Positions 17,440 to 26,303 of a stretch of 64,000 nt of DNA are shown here, piece by piece. Source of the DNA: Gammaproteobacteria bacterium (lineage in GTDB: Bacteria > Pseudomonadota > Gammaproteobacteria > Pseudomonadales > Pseudohongiellaceae); contig JABJIC010000002.1 in the NCBI GenBank assembly GCA_018661465.1, forward strand, positions 87,771-151,770, written 5' to 3'. Numbering within the stretch: position 1 is the first letter of the stretch; every line of letters starts with the position of its first letter. Both the position numbers and the translations under genes were made by a program. A model generated the notes under the pieces. That model worked only from the letters and a program-made list of their open reading frames with translations, did not search any database and had not been told where the DNA came from.

Positions 17440-19038
17440 ATGGCAGAGACAGACTCGGAACAGGAGAAGGCTGAGAAGCTGGCGGGAGATTCGCCAGCGA
17501 AGGAATCCAGTCTGCTTAAATCCAGTGGTATCACTGGCTCTATGACTATGGTCTCAAGGCTGCTGGGTCTAGTCAGGGATGTTGTCATTGCGCGTATGTT
17601 TGGTGCAAGTGACGGCGCAGATGCCTTCTTTTTTGCTAATAAAATCCCCAATTTTATGCGCCGTCTATTTGCCGAGGGCGCTTTCAATCAGGCTTTCGTG
17701 CCGGTGCTCTCTGAATATCGTAGTACACGGTCGCTTGGCGATGTGAAAATTTTGATCAATGCGGTTGCTGCCAGCCTCGGGGGGATTCTCAGCATCCTCA
17801 CCTTGATCATGTTGATTGCTGCGCCAGTGATCGCGATTCCTATCGCATTTGGATGGTTTTCTGACGACCCGGAAAAGTTTGCTCTGTTTGTGCAGATGCT
17901 GCGGATCACCTTCCCTTATCTTTTGTTAATATCCCTGACAGCGCTATGCGGATCGATTTTGAATAGTTATGGCCGCTTCGCAATTCCTGCTCTTACACCG
18001 GCTCTGCTTAATATCTCATTGATAAGTTGTGCTGTTTTTCTTTCTCCCCATATGGAAGTGCCGGAAATGGCTTTGGCCTGGGGAGTGCTGATTGCCGGTG
18101 TTACTCAGTTTCTGTTCCAACTCCCTTTTCTTGCAAGGCTCGGTCTCTTGCCGATGCCGGCAGTCGCGAAAAAACACGAAGGGGTGGAGCGCATCAAGAA
18201 GCTCATGCTTCCGGCTCTGTTTGGTGTTTCGGTAAGCCAGATTAACCTCCTTCTGGATACCGTGATTGCCTCTTTCCTGGTGGCAGGTAGTGTGTCCTGG
18301 CTCTACTTTTCAGATCGACTAATGGAATTGCCATTAGGTATTTTCGGGATAGCAATAGCTATTGTGGTTTTACCCAGCCTTTCCAGAAAGCATGCAGAAT
18401 CTTCAATGGGCGAATTTTCTGAAACCCTGGATTGGGCATTTCGTCTTGTTTGTCTGATAGCAATCCCCGCCAGTTTGGCATTAGTGCTGATAGCCGAACC
18501 ATTGCTGGTTACCTTATTTCAGAATGATAATTTCACCGCCACTGACGTGATGCGTTCTTCCGGTAGTCTTAAGGCTTATTCAATAGGTTTGATTGCATTC
18601 ATGGCTATTAAGATATTTGCTCCCGGGTACTACGCGCGACAAGACACTACTACGCCGGTAAAAATAGGTGTAATTGCCATGGCGACCAATATGGTGTTGA
18701 ACATCAGTTTCTTTTTCGCCGGCATGGCCCATGTTGGTCTTGCTCTTGCTACCAGCCTTGCTGCATTTCTCAATGGGGGCTTACTGCTACGGGGTTTGCA
18801 AAAGAAGAAGGTATTTCAATTTCAGCCCGGCTGGTCCGTATTTATTGCTCGAATGATTGTAGCCAATTGTGCGATGGCAATTTTCCTTGAGATGAATTCC
18901 GATAGTGTAGAGCAGTGGCTGTTGTGGGATAACTTTACTCAAGTCAGCCAGCTTGGAATTTTAGTTGTAGGGGGGATAGTAATTTATGCTGTTACTCTGT
19001 TTGCTGTTGGAATCCGCTGGAAGCATATTTATCGCTAA
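17440..19038 (+). CDS. murJ: lipid II flippase MurJ (MviN)
   Basis: 532 residues. It moves lipid II across the inner membrane for peptidoglycan synthesis. After a charged N-terminal extension of ~25 residues come the conserved LLKSSGITGSMTMVSRLLGLVRDVVIARMFGASDGADAFF-type opening and FMRRLFAEGAFNQAFVPVL, then about 14 hydrophobic helices. The arginines in the first helices and the RRLFAEGAF block are those needed for flipping in E. coli MurJ. The start is uncertain because the extension is longer than in E. coli and the upstream AGGA is weak. It follows rpsT divergently, the usual gammaproteobacterial order (rpsT-murJ). Confidence 0.95.
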   Translation: MAETDSEQEKAEKLAGDSPAKESSLLKSSGITGSMTMVSRLLGLVRDVVIARMFGASDGADAFFFANKIPNFMRRLFAEGAFNQAFVPVLSEYRSTRSLGDVKILINAVAASLGGILSILTLIMLIAAPVIAIPIAFGWFSDDPEKFALFVQMLRITFPYLLLISLTALCGSILNSYGRFAIPALTPALLNISLISCAVFLSPHMEVPEMALAWGVLIAGVTQFLFQLPFLARLGLLPMPAVAKKHEGVERIKKLMLPALFGVSVSQINLLLDTVIASFLVAGSVSWLYFSDRLMELPLGIFGIAIAIVVLPSLSRKHAESSMGEFSETLDWAFRLVCLIAIPASLALVLIAEPLLVTLFQNDNFTATDVMRSSGSLKAYSIGLIAFMAIKIFAPGYYARQDTTTPVKIGVIAMATNMVLNISFFFAGMAHVGLALATSLAAFLNGGLLLRGLQKKKVFQFQPGWSVFIARMIVANCAMAIFLEMNSDSVEQWLLWDNFTQVSQLGILVVGGIVIYAVTLFAVGIRWKHIYR

Positions 19039-19067
19039 CTGTGTCTTAAAAGTCGAGTAGGCTACTG

Positions 19068-19391
19068 ATGATGAAAAGAGTTTATATCGCCGACAATGCG
19101 GCATCTGCATGGAATATTAAGAACCTGCTGCAACAATGTAATATCGATTCTGAGGTGAAGAACGATCAGCTCTATTCGGTCGCCGGAGAAGTTCCTGTTA
19201 CTGAATGCATGCCTGAAGTCTGGGTTGATACCGCAGTCTACGAACGTGCGCGAGAATTGGTGCTTGAGTCTGAATCTCGAGAGGACATCGTCGAACCGGA
19301 TTGGATTTGCAAGAAGTGCCGGGAAACTAATACCGGCCAGTTTGCGATTTGTTGGAGTTGCCAGACTCCCATGGCGGGCGAGTCTGACTGA
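19068..19391 (+). CDS. DUF2007-type protein with C-terminal zinc ribbon
   Basis: 107 residues, 29 bp after murJ and likely cotranscribed. Residues ~3-70 (RVYIADNAASAWNIKNLLQQCNI...) fit the small DUF2007 fold, found in proteins annotated as putative signal-transducing proteins that resemble PII-like ferredoxin folds. Residues ~83-100 have CKKC...CWSC, a zinc ribbon. The start ATG 19068 has GTAGG ~7 nt upstream; the second ATG is equally possible. Function unknown; a role as an adaptor in sensing or protein interaction is only a guess. Confidence 0.75.
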   Translation: MMKRVYIADNAASAWNIKNLLQQCNIDSEVKNDQLYSVAGEVPVTECMPEVWVDTAVYERARELVLESESREDIVEPDWICKKCRETNTGQFAICWSCQTPMAGESD

Positions 19392-19424
19392 TTTATTTTC
19401 TTAACTTATTACTGTTTTTTTTGA

Positions 19425-19441
19425 AGTCTTGTCTCAAGACT
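19425..19441. other. perfect small inverted repeat
   Basis: AGTCTTG-TCT-CAAGACT, a 7-bp stem between the convergent DUF2007 and efpL genes. A T-run lies before it on the plus strand rather than after it, so it is a poor terminator in that direction; it may stabilise a 3' end. Confidence 0.4.
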
Positions 19442-19515
19442 GTCAGTCAACTCTTTTCTCAATTCTTTCATGAGAACTCTTTCACGCAATTCTTCGAGAG
19501 GGTTAAGGTTTAGGT

Positions 19516-20082
19516 TTAGGCGCGCGACATAAATTTACCGGTTACCGTATTTACCTTCACTGTCTCACCAGTTGAAAGATACTCCGGTACCTGAATCTCC
19601 AGACCAGTTGAAAGTTTAGCCGTCTTGCTACGGTTCGTGGCTGAGGAGCCGGTCACGGCTGGCGGGGTATCCTCTACTACAAGATTTACAGATTGGGGTA
19701 ATTCGATACCGAGTATGTTGCCGTCCATTAACAGGGCGACGATGTCTTCCTGCTGCTCTACCAGATATTCAATTTGTCCGTCGAGCTGATCAGAATCCAT
19801 TCCATATTGGCTGAAGTCTTCCATGTCCATGAAATAGAAAGTGTCGTCTTCGCGGTAAGAAAATTGAACTCCAACCCGGCTACAGTCTGCTTCCTTTAAT
19901 ATGTCGTCGCCCTTATAGCTCATATCCAATTTCTGATGGGTTTGCAGGTTATTAAAGCGGATTTTATAGAGAGTGGCTGCACCTCTTGAGGAGGGGCTTT
20001 TAGCTTCCAATTGTTTGACGATATGGGGAACCCCGTCTATCTCTACAATCATCCCTCTTTTTAACTCATTGGCTTTTGGCAC
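19516..20082 (-). CDS. efpL: EF-P-like translation factor EfpL (YeiP)
   Basis: 188 residues, close to E. coli YeiP throughout (MPKANELKRGMIVEIDG, SPSSRGAATLYKIRF, LELPQSVNLVV-like, SATNRSKTAKLSTGLEIQVPEYLSTGE, KFMSRA end). It has a KOW-like N-terminal domain and two OB domains. The loop tip that in EF-P carries the modified Lys34 here has Arg33 in SPSSRGAA, as in YeiP, so no EpmA/EpmB-type lysylation is expected. This factor helps ribosomes through difficult peptide bonds, such as proline-containing stretches. It is distinct from canonical efp, which is not in the window. Confidence 0.92.
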   Translation of the reverse strand: MPKANELKRGMIVEIDGVPHIVKQLEAKSPSSRGAATLYKIRFNNLQTHQKLDMSYKGDDILKEADCSRVGVQFSYREDDTFYFMDMEDFSQYGMDSDQLDGQIEYLVEQQEDIVALLMDGNILGIELPQSVNLVVEDTPPAVTGSSATNRSKTAKLSTGLEIQVPEYLSTGETVKVNTVTGKFMSRA

Positions 20083-20257
20083 GTTCTGCTCTCCATGTTT
20101 AGACAGGCAATAGTTCCGAGGCAGGCAATTTACCCAATGGCTTGCTCGCTGTAAACAGCAAGGGCTGGATTAGCCTCAAAACAGGGAAATAGACTTTGAG
20201 TTAAGCCCAATTTTCCACCATACTCCCAGCTCCAAAAAATTCACTCAGGACCAGGTA

Positions 20258-21334
20258 ATGCCAGATCGCATCAAGGAAATCGACAATCTTCACATAGTTG
20301 GCTATGAAGAGTTGCCCTCGCCTGGAGCCCTTAAAGACGAGTTAGTGCTTCAGGGCAAGGCTCTGGAGACTGTTCAATCGGGCTCCCAAGCAGTGAAGGA
20401 TGTCTTGGACCGTAAAGACGATAGATTGATTGTGGTGGTGGGTCCCTGTTCGATTCATAGTCCGGAGGAAGCGCTGGATTACGCGCGAAAACTGAAACCC
20501 CTCGCAGACGAGTTGTCCAATGAGTTACTCATTCTTATGCGAGTGTATTTTGAAAAGCCGAGGACTACAGTTGGCTGGGAAGGTCTGATTTACGATCCTT
20601 ACCTTGACGGAACTCACCAAATTGATCGGGGTCTGCATATTGGTCGGCAGCTCATGCTGGACATCGCGGAAATCGGATTACCGATTGCCATCGAAGCGCT
20701 TGACTTGATATCTCCACAATATCTTCAGGATTTGGTTGCATGGACGGCTATCGGTGCGCGAACAACTGAATCACCTACCCACAGAAAATTGGCCAGTGGT
20801 ATCTCTTCATCTGTCGGATTTAAAAACAATGTTGATGGCGGTTTAATGGTTGCTGTCAATGCAATCCGTTCAGCTGGCGCGAATAATAGCTTTATTAGTG
20901 TGACGGAAGAGGGCAAGGTTGCCTTGTTTCGCACCGAAGGAAATCCTCATTGCCATGTGATTCTAAGAGGGGGCAAGTCTCCCAATTATGACGCTAAAAG
21001 TGTGGCCGAGTGCGAAGCTGAATTGCTGAAATCAGGTCATGAGGAAAATGTCATGATTGATTGCAGTCATGGCAATTCCAATAAAGATCATGAAAAGCAG
21101 ATCGATGTGCTGGAGGATATTGCATCACAAATAGGTGACGGCAATAAATCCATCATCGGCGTCATGCTTGAAAGTAACCTGGAAGCTGGCAATCAGCCAA
21201 TTCCTGATGATCTTGCTGATCTCAAATATGGAGTCTCCATAACCGATGCCTGCATAAATTGGGGTGCTACTGAAAATGCCTTGAGGGAGTTCGCTGCAGC
21301 GATTGGCCCCGCTCTCAAAGACAGATCGGCTTGA
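20258..21334 (+). CDS. class I 3-deoxy-7-phosphoheptulonate (DAHP) synthase
   Basis: 358 residues, of the AroF/AroG/AroH type. It condenses phosphoenolpyruvate and erythrose 4-phosphate, the first step of aromatic amino-acid synthesis. Motifs: VVVGPCSIHS (metal Cys), LMRVYFEKPRTTVGWEGL, GARTTESPTHRKLASGISSSVGFKN, HCHVILRGGKSPNYD, DCSHGNSNKDH, GVMLESNL. Which aromatic amino acid feeds back cannot be read safely, so I give no isozyme symbol. No attenuator or TyrR/TrpR box was recognised upstream. It is followed ~95 bp later by a universal stress protein. Confidence 0.95.
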   Translation: MPDRIKEIDNLHIVGYEELPSPGALKDELVLQGKALETVQSGSQAVKDVLDRKDDRLIVVVGPCSIHSPEEALDYARKLKPLADELSNELLILMRVYFEKPRTTVGWEGLIYDPYLDGTHQIDRGLHIGRQLMLDIAEIGLPIAIEALDLISPQYLQDLVAWTAIGARTTESPTHRKLASGISSSVGFKNNVDGGLMVAVNAIRSAGANNSFISVTEEGKVALFRTEGNPHCHVILRGGKSPNYDAKSVAECEAELLKSGHEENVMIDCSHGNSNKDHEKQIDVLEDIASQIGDGNKSIIGVMLESNLEAGNQPIPDDLADLKYGVSITDACINWGATENALREFAAAIGPALKDRSA

Positions 21335-21429
21335 TATAGATCAACCGCCACCGTTAGTTTCTTCTCTATGCTAAGTCCCTATCGTAGTTACCGTTCCGGG
21401 TAGATGCGCTTAGCGCAGGAGAAGAGGCT

Positions 21430-21870
21430 TTGGCTCTGTTTAACAGGCTACTACTGGCCCTTGACTTAAGTTCCCATTCCGAAGATCTTGTTGAGAGAGT
21501 GGCTGAAGTCTGTCGAGAGGACGTTGATAACCTTCATGTAATTCACGTGATTAAGCAGGGCATGCATGACGGTGCACTGGTTAACGCTGAATCCTGCGAT
21601 GACTCCCACGCACAAAGACAGAAAGACCATACCCATATCCAGGTTCGCGAGATGTTGCTTCGCCATGGGCTGCGGGTTTCTTCGGACAAAATTTATTTGC
21701 TGCGCGGTGAGCCAGCCTATGAAATCAAGAAGCTGGCGAGAGAAATAGGGGCGGACTTGGTAATTGTTGGCAGCCACAACAAGGACGATGACTTATTCCA
21801 CTTGCCTGGAGCAACTACCAACTGTGTGATTCAGGGGATGCCATCTGACGTGATGGCAGTGAAAGTGTAA
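21430..21870 (+). CDS. universal stress protein (UspA family)
   Basis: 146 residues. The start is TTG 21430, supported by AGGAG 8 nt upstream. The Usp fold is seen in LFNRLLLALDLSSHSEDLVERV at the start and in GADLVIVGSHNKDDDLFHLPGATTNCVIQGMPSDVMAVKV at the end. The ATP-binding signature G-2x-G-9x-G(S/T) is only partly kept (VGSHNKDD...LPGATTN), so nucleotide binding is doubtful. There are several Cys and His in the middle (ESCDDSHAQRQKDHTH). Such proteins promote survival under starvation or oxidative stress. Confidence 0.88.
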   Translation: MALFNRLLLALDLSSHSEDLVERVAEVCREDVDNLHVIHVIKQGMHDGALVNAESCDDSHAQRQKDHTHIQVREMLLRHGLRVSSDKIYLLRGEPAYEIKKLAREIGADLVIVGSHNKDDDLFHLPGATTNCVIQGMPSDVMAVKV

Positions 21871-22032
21871 GTTTAAATTCTCGCGTCAACTCAAATTTCA
21901 GTTCAAGTCTCAACTCAAATATCAACTAGCACCTCCACTAGCACCTCCACTACCAATTCCGCCACCGCTTCAGCTAGCTTTTCTGGCTGGAGCCGTCTTT
22001 GGCCGCGTCAGGGATTGATAGCCTATTCAGAG

Positions 22033-23229
22033 CTATGCTTTTAGAACCGTGGCCAGGCTGTCTGCGAGATAAGCAATGTTTCCATCATTAACACCAGCAA
22101 CATTGATGCGGCTGGAGTTCACCAGATAGATGCTGTAGTCGTTTACTAATGATTGAACCTGATCCACATTAACTCCAAGGAAAGAGAACATTCCTTTCTC
22201 TCTCTCGATAAAGCTAAAGTCAGAATCAATTCCGGCTGACTGAATCTGGGTAACAAGCTGTGCCCGTAGTCCGTTAATGCGGTTACGCATTTCCGTGAGT
22301 TCGGCATCCCATTCCTTGCGCAAATCTGCATCATTCAGAATCAATTGAACAATCGCCGCGCCGTGATCGGGTGGCATGGAGTACATTGCACGAGCGGCTG
22401 CGGCAACCACAGTAGTCGCCACCTTGGCCGACTCATCGCTGTCGCAGATAAGAGTCATTGCGCCCACTCGTTCACGATAGAGGCCAAAGTTCTTGGAGCA
22501 TGAGCTAACGACTACAAGTTCAGGCAGTGATTCGGCAAGCAAGCGTACGCCGTAGACATCTTCCTCTAGACCGTCGCCCAATCCTTGATAGGCGAGGTCG
22601 ATAAATACTGTAAAGCCGCGATCGAGAGCGATGTCCCGAATTGCCTGCCACTGCTGCTGGTTTAGATCAGCACCGCAGGGGTTATGGCAGCAGCCGTGAA
22701 GCAGGACTAAATCGCCACTGCCTACCTTGGATAGGCACCCCGCCATTTCATCAAAGCGAACACTGTGGCTGTCGTAGTCATAATAAGGATACTTTTCGAT
22801 ATTCAGGCCAGCCTCGCCTAAAAGGGGCACATGGTTTGCCCAGGTAGGATCGCTCACCCACACTGTTGCATCCGGGCTGGCCTTCTTCAAAAATTCGGCG
22901 GCTAAACGCAGCCCGCCACATCCGCCGGGAGACTGCACGGTAATGCGTCGGCCTGCCAGGCTATTTTTCAGTTCCGTACCCAATATCATTTCCGCAACGC
23001 TGTCGTTATAGTCAGCCGCGCCCGTGGGTCCAACATAGCTCTTGGTAAGTTGAGCTTGAAGAATCATGTCTTCAGCCTTCTTAACAGAAGTCATTACAGG
23101 CGTATTTCCCTTCTCGTCCTTATAGACACCGATACCGAGGTCGATTTTCTTCGGGTTGGTGTCGGCGCGATACGCGGCCATTAGTCCAAGAATAGGGTCT
23201 GCGGGGAGGGGTTTGAGTGATTGAAACAT
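22033..23229 (-). CDS. aromatic/aspartate aminotransferase (class I, PLP)
   Basis: 398 residues, the AspC/TyrB type. It transfers an amino group between aspartate, tyrosine or phenylalanine and 2-oxoglutarate. The opening is MFQSLKPLPADPILGLMAAYRADTNPKKIDLGIGVYKD; the PLP Lys is K246 in SSCSKNFGLYRERVG; substrate-binding RINVAG is near the end. Two places differ from the textbook motifs: QSPGGCGGLR instead of QTPGGTGALR, and CHNPCG instead of CHNPTG. I cannot tell AspC from TyrB, but DAHP synthase lies ~700 bp away, which favours an aromatic role. It is 10 bp downstream of folD on the same strand, so they share an operon. Confidence 0.93.
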   Translation of the reverse strand: MFQSLKPLPADPILGLMAAYRADTNPKKIDLGIGVYKDEKGNTPVMTSVKKAEDMILQAQLTKSYVGPTGAADYNDSVAEMILGTELKNSLAGRRITVQSPGGCGGLRLAAEFLKKASPDATVWVSDPTWANHVPLLGEAGLNIEKYPYYDYDSHSVRFDEMAGCLSKVGSGDLVLLHGCCHNPCGADLNQQQWQAIRDIALDRGFTVFIDLAYQGLGDGLEEDVYGVRLLAESLPELVVVSSCSKNFGLYRERVGAMTLICDSDESAKVATTVVAAAARAMYSMPPDHGAAIVQLILNDADLRKEWDAELTEMRNRINGLRAQLVTQIQSAGIDSDFSFIEREKGMFSFLGVNVDQVQSLVNDYSIYLVNSSRINVAGVNDGNIAYLADSLATVLKA

Positions 23230-23239
23230 GATGTTTTCT

Positions 23240-24112
23240 CTATCTTCTCTGGTGGGCTTTCAGGGTGTTTTGTAAAAGTGAGGCACGAGTCATGGGACCG
23301 ACGCCTCCGGTTACGTAAGTAATATAAGAACATTTGTCTTTAACGTTTTCAAAATCCACATCGCCAACATTTCTGAATCCGGATTTTTTGCTGCTATCAG
23401 GAACGCGAGTCTGCCCCACGTCTATTACAACAGCGCCTTCCTTCACCATGTCGGCGGTGACGAACTCCGTCTTGCCAATGGCGACAATAAGGATGTCAGC
23501 GCTGGCGCATAGTTCTTTCAGATTTTTAGTTCGGCTGTGAGCAATGGTCACCGTAGCATTACCTGGATTGGTATTCCGTGACATTAGAACTGCCATGGGT
23601 GTGCCTACGATGTTACTGCGTCCCAGTACCACACAGTGTTTTCCTTCGGTTTCAATATTGTAGCGACGGAACAGCTCCATAATTCCGTTAGGTGTTGCCG
23701 AGATAAAAGTGGGCAGTCCCAGGCTAAGATTACCGACATTCTCGGGGCAGAAGCCGTCGACATCCTTGCGCGGGTCGATTGCCAGAATCACCTTGTTGTC
23801 GTCAATATGCTTTGGAACCGGTAATTGAACGATGAAGCCGTCGATATCGTCATCGGCATTCAGTTCGGCTATTTTGTCCAATAATTCCTGCTCAGTTGTG
23901 GTCTCTTCCATACGGATAGTAGTGGAATTAAAGCCTACCTGTTCGCAGTCTTTAATCTTGAACGCCACGTAATTCTGCGATGCGCCGTCGTTTCCAACCA
24001 ATACGGCTGCCAAATGAGGTACACGTTCTCCCCGGGATTTGATTTCATCGACTTTCAGAGCGATTTCTTGGCGAATTTGCTCAGAACAAGACGAACCGTC
24101 AAGTAGTTGCAT
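23240..24112 (-). CDS. folD: methylenetetrahydrofolate dehydrogenase / methenyl-THF cyclohydrolase
   Basis: 290 residues from ATG 24112 (MQLLDG); an in-frame TTG 11 codons earlier gives an unlikely extension. The bifunctional enzyme interconverts methylene-, methenyl- and formyl-tetrahydrofolate with NADP. Seen: catalytic region [14 protein letters not shown] (Tyr and Lys), [26 protein letters not shown], and the dinucleotide block [17 protein letters not shown]. The usual closing motif PVPGGVGPMT is changed to [10 protein letters not shown]. Several blocks ([32 protein letters not shown]) recall the Bacteroidota type of FolD more than the E. coli type, judging from memory. Transcribed with the aminotransferase. 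Confidence 0.93.
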   Translation of the reverse strand: MQLLDGSSCSEQIRQEIALKVDEIKSRGERVPHLAAVLVGNDGASQNYVAFKIKDCEQVGFNSTTIRMEETTTEQELLDKIAELNADDDIDGFIVQLPVPKHIDDNKVILAIDPRKDVDGFCPENVGNLSLGLPTFISATPNGIMELFRRYNIETEGKHCVVLGRSNIVGTPMAVLMSRNTNPGNATVTIAHSRTKNLKELCASADILIVAIGKTEFVTADMVKEGAVVIDVGQTRVPDSSKKSGFRNVGDVDFENVKDKCSYITYVTGGVGPMTRASLLQNTLKAHQRR

Positions 24113-24315
24113 AGTGGTATATCCAGTTTTATATTCTTGCTGCAAACACAGATTTGTCTTTAGCAGCGCTTGTTAATAAGTACAGAGAATTATAGGTGTG
24201 CGTCAGATGAGAATGACGCTGGGGTGTCTCAACCGAAGCCGCTGTATAATAAACGAGCGGCGGCTTTGGCTCAAGAAATTTGGTGATTTTCGACGCTTAT
24301 TTGTACCGATAGCCC

Positions 24316-24735
24316 TTACCAACTGCCGGAATTTTCCATACTGGCCCAAGGCTCTTGCGGAGGAAGAGCATCGCCTTTCTGTAATAACTCAATGGAGACA
24401 TTATCGGGAGAGCGTACAAATGCCATATAACCATCGCGGGGAGGGCGGTTAATTAGCACGCCACCGTCCATGAGTTTCTGGCAGCTCGCATAGATATCAT
24501 CCACCGCATAGGCGAGATGACCAAAATTTCTGCCCTCGTCGTAATCTTCCGGGTCCCAGTTATAAGTGAGTTCGACCTGCGCTTCTTCATCACCTTCTGC
24601 CGCCAGAAACACCAGAGTGAATCGTGCCTGTTCAAATTCACGGCGACTAATTTCAGTAAGCCCTAATTTACTGCAGTAGAAATCGAGAGAGTCCTCAAGA
24701 TTCTTTACCCGTACCATTGTGTGTAGATACTTCAT
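24316..24735 (-). CDS. gloA: glyoxalase I (lactoylglutathione lyase)
   Basis: 139 residues. It isomerises the methylglyoxal-glutathione hemithioacetal to S-lactoylglutathione. The four metal ligands of the family are in place: His5 (LHTMVRV), Glu55 (VELTYNW), His73 (GHLAYAV) and Glu116 (SIELLQ). The length (~135) matches the Ni-type bacterial enzyme. It lies 67 bp downstream of the glutathione-dependent formaldehyde dehydrogenase gene on the same strand, making a two-gene aldehyde-detoxification unit. GloB is not in the window. Confidence 0.95.
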   Translation of the reverse strand: MKYLHTMVRVKNLEDSLDFYCSKLGLTEISRREFEQARFTLVFLAAEGDEEAQVELTYNWDPEDYDEGRNFGHLAYAVDDIYASCQKLMDGGVLINRPPRDGYMAFVRSPDNVSIELLQKGDALPPQEPWASMENSGSW

Positions 24736-24802
24736 TGCTGATTCCTTTTTTTATTCCGTCTCTGAACTTTCTCTGACTTTCTCTCTCATCTTCTCTCTTA
24801 CT

Positions 24803-25909
24803 TTAGAACAAAACCACCGAGCGAATGCTTGCGCCTTCGTGCATTAAATCAAATGCCTTATTGATGTCTTCCAATGGCATGGTGTGAGTAATAAGAGGGT
24901 CGATTTGAATCTTGCCATCCATATACCAATCGACTATTCGTGGCACATCGGTTCGCCCTCTGGCTCCGCCAAAGGCCGTACCTTTCCATGAACGGCCGGT
25001 AACTAGCTGAAAGGGGCGGGTAGAGATTTCCTGCCCGGCACCGGCGACACCGATGATGTAAGACTCGCCCCAGCCCTTGTGGCTGCATTCCAGAGCCTGA
25101 CGCATGGTATTCACGTTTCCAATACATTCAAAACTGTAGTCCACACCGCCATCGGTCATGTCTATTATTGCCTGAGTGACATCGTCCACGTCTTTCGGGT
25201 TTATGAAATCTGTCATGCCGAAGGACTTGCCCAGTTCCTCCCTGTTCTCATTGAGGTCGACTCCAATGATTCGATCGGCTCCAACCATCTGAGCACCTTG
25301 AATTACATTGAGGCCAATTCCGCCGAGCCCGAATACGGCAACCGTGCTACCAGGTTCTACCTTTGCATCAAAGGCTACTGCGCCTACTCCGGTGGTAACA
25401 CCGCAGCCGATATAACAAACTTTATCAAATGGGGCGTCAGAGCGAATCTTGGCAACGGCAATTTCCGGGAGCACCGTGTAATTGGAGAAAGTGGAACAGC
25501 CCATGTAGTGAAGAATGGGTTTGCCATCCAGCGAGAATCGGCTGGTGCCATCGGGCATAAGGCCCTGGCCCTGGGTCGATCTTATGGATTGGCAGAGATT
25601 GGTTTTTGGATGAAGACAGAAATTACACTGTCGGCATTCAGGGGTGTAGAGCGGAATGACGGTGTCACCCACTTGGAGAGAGCTAACCCCGGGACCAACT
25701 TCTACAACAACACCAGCGCCTTCATGACCCAAGATAGCCGGGAATGCACCTTCAGGGTCGTCACCGGAGAGAGTAAAAGCATCCGTGTGGCAGATTCCTG
25801 TTGCCTTTATCTCTATCAAGACTTCGCCCTGTTTGGGGCCTTCCAGGTCTACCTCAACAATTTCCAGAGGTTTTCCAGCTTCAAAGGCTACGGCTGCGCG
25901 TGATTTCAT
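24803..25909 (-). CDS. frmA: S-(hydroxymethyl)glutathione dehydrogenase (class III alcohol dehydrogenase)
   Basis: 368 residues. It oxidises S-hydroxymethylglutathione (formaldehyde adduct) to S-formylglutathione with NAD, and can reduce S-nitrosoglutathione. Catalytic zinc site: [12 protein letters not shown]ys and GHEGAGVV His-Glu, with a later Cys in IGCGVTTG. Structural zinc site: [18 protein letters not shown]-binding: [18 protein letters not shown]. The substrate-binding region [23 protein letters not shown] fits class III rather than ethanol dehydrogenases. The gene precedes gloA. The usual partner, S-formylglutathione hydrolase, is not adjacent. Confidence 0.95.
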   Translation of the reverse strand: MKSRAAVAFEAGKPLEIVEVDLEGPKQGEVLIEIKATGICHTDAFTLSGDDPEGAFPAILGHEGAGVVVEVGPGVSSLQVGDTVIPLYTPECRQCNFCLHPKTNLCQSIRSTQGQGLMPDGTSRFSLDGKPILHYMGCSTFSNYTVLPEIAVAKIRSDAPFDKVCYIGCGVTTGVGAVAFDAKVEPGSTVAVFGLGGIGLNVIQGAQMVGADRIIGVDLNENREELGKSFGMTDFINPKDVDDVTQAIIDMTDGGVDYSFECIGNVNTMRQALECSHKGWGESYIIGVAGAGQEISTRPFQLVTGRSWKGTAFGGARGRTDVPRIVDWYMDGKIQIDPLITHTMPLEDINKAFDLMHEGASIRSVVLF

Positions 25910-26303
25910 TATTCTCTCCCGATTCTTTTACTTTTTATTCTGCTGGCCCCTGCCTGCTCACACCTCTGCCAGGGCTTCCAACTCAAAGCCAAGCTGTAAG
26001 TAGGCAGGGGTCATTCTAAAAGAGCATGACAGGATTCGCTACTACCTTGTATAGGCATGCATTAGGCGGGGCAAATTCAGTTGCAGGGGGAGGCCTAAAC
26101 AAACCGAAAAAGTTAGTTCATATACTTTATAATGCGCTTCGTTTGCAGCGTCCTGCTCGGATATCAACGGCATTACGAACACAGAATTATCGTTAACGGA
26201 AATCGAACAATTGTATTCAGATAGCATTGCAGATATGTCCCGTGCAGACGGTGCTTTTATTAGCGTTGAAAGCGTAGCTGCTCTGCAGGAAGCCGTGGCT
26301 TAA
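25910..26303. other. frmA / TSUP intergenic region with small upstream ORF
   Basis: A 394-bp divergent gap. A perfect TATAAT is at 26128-26133 on the plus strand with no good -35 at 17 bp. From just after it, a frame open to 26303 ends in TAA directly against the ATG of the TSUP gene. No FrmR-like operator was recognised near frmA. Confidence 0.4.
26235..26303 (+). CDS. possible 22-residue leader ORF coupled to the TSUP gene
   Basis: ATG 26235 to TAA 26301-26303, the stop abutting the ATG of the next gene at 26304. The same frame is open upstream for ~35 more codons, without a standard ATG, and reads as plausible acidic helical protein (TEIEQLYSDSIADMS), so the real start could be earlier at TTG 26208. 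The arrangement suggests translational coupling. No homology is recognised; it could also be the remnant of a longer gene. Confidence 0.3.
   Translation: MSRADGAFISVESVAALQEAVA

Noticed and set aside
25079..25903. 274-codon open frame antisense to frmA
   Set aside because: A reverse-frame shadow of a well-conserved gene; no signal or domain is seen, and codon pattern follows the opposite strand.
26042..26227. 61-codon minus-strand frame upstream of the TSUP gene
   Set aside because: It overlaps the likely promoter and shows no conserved pattern.
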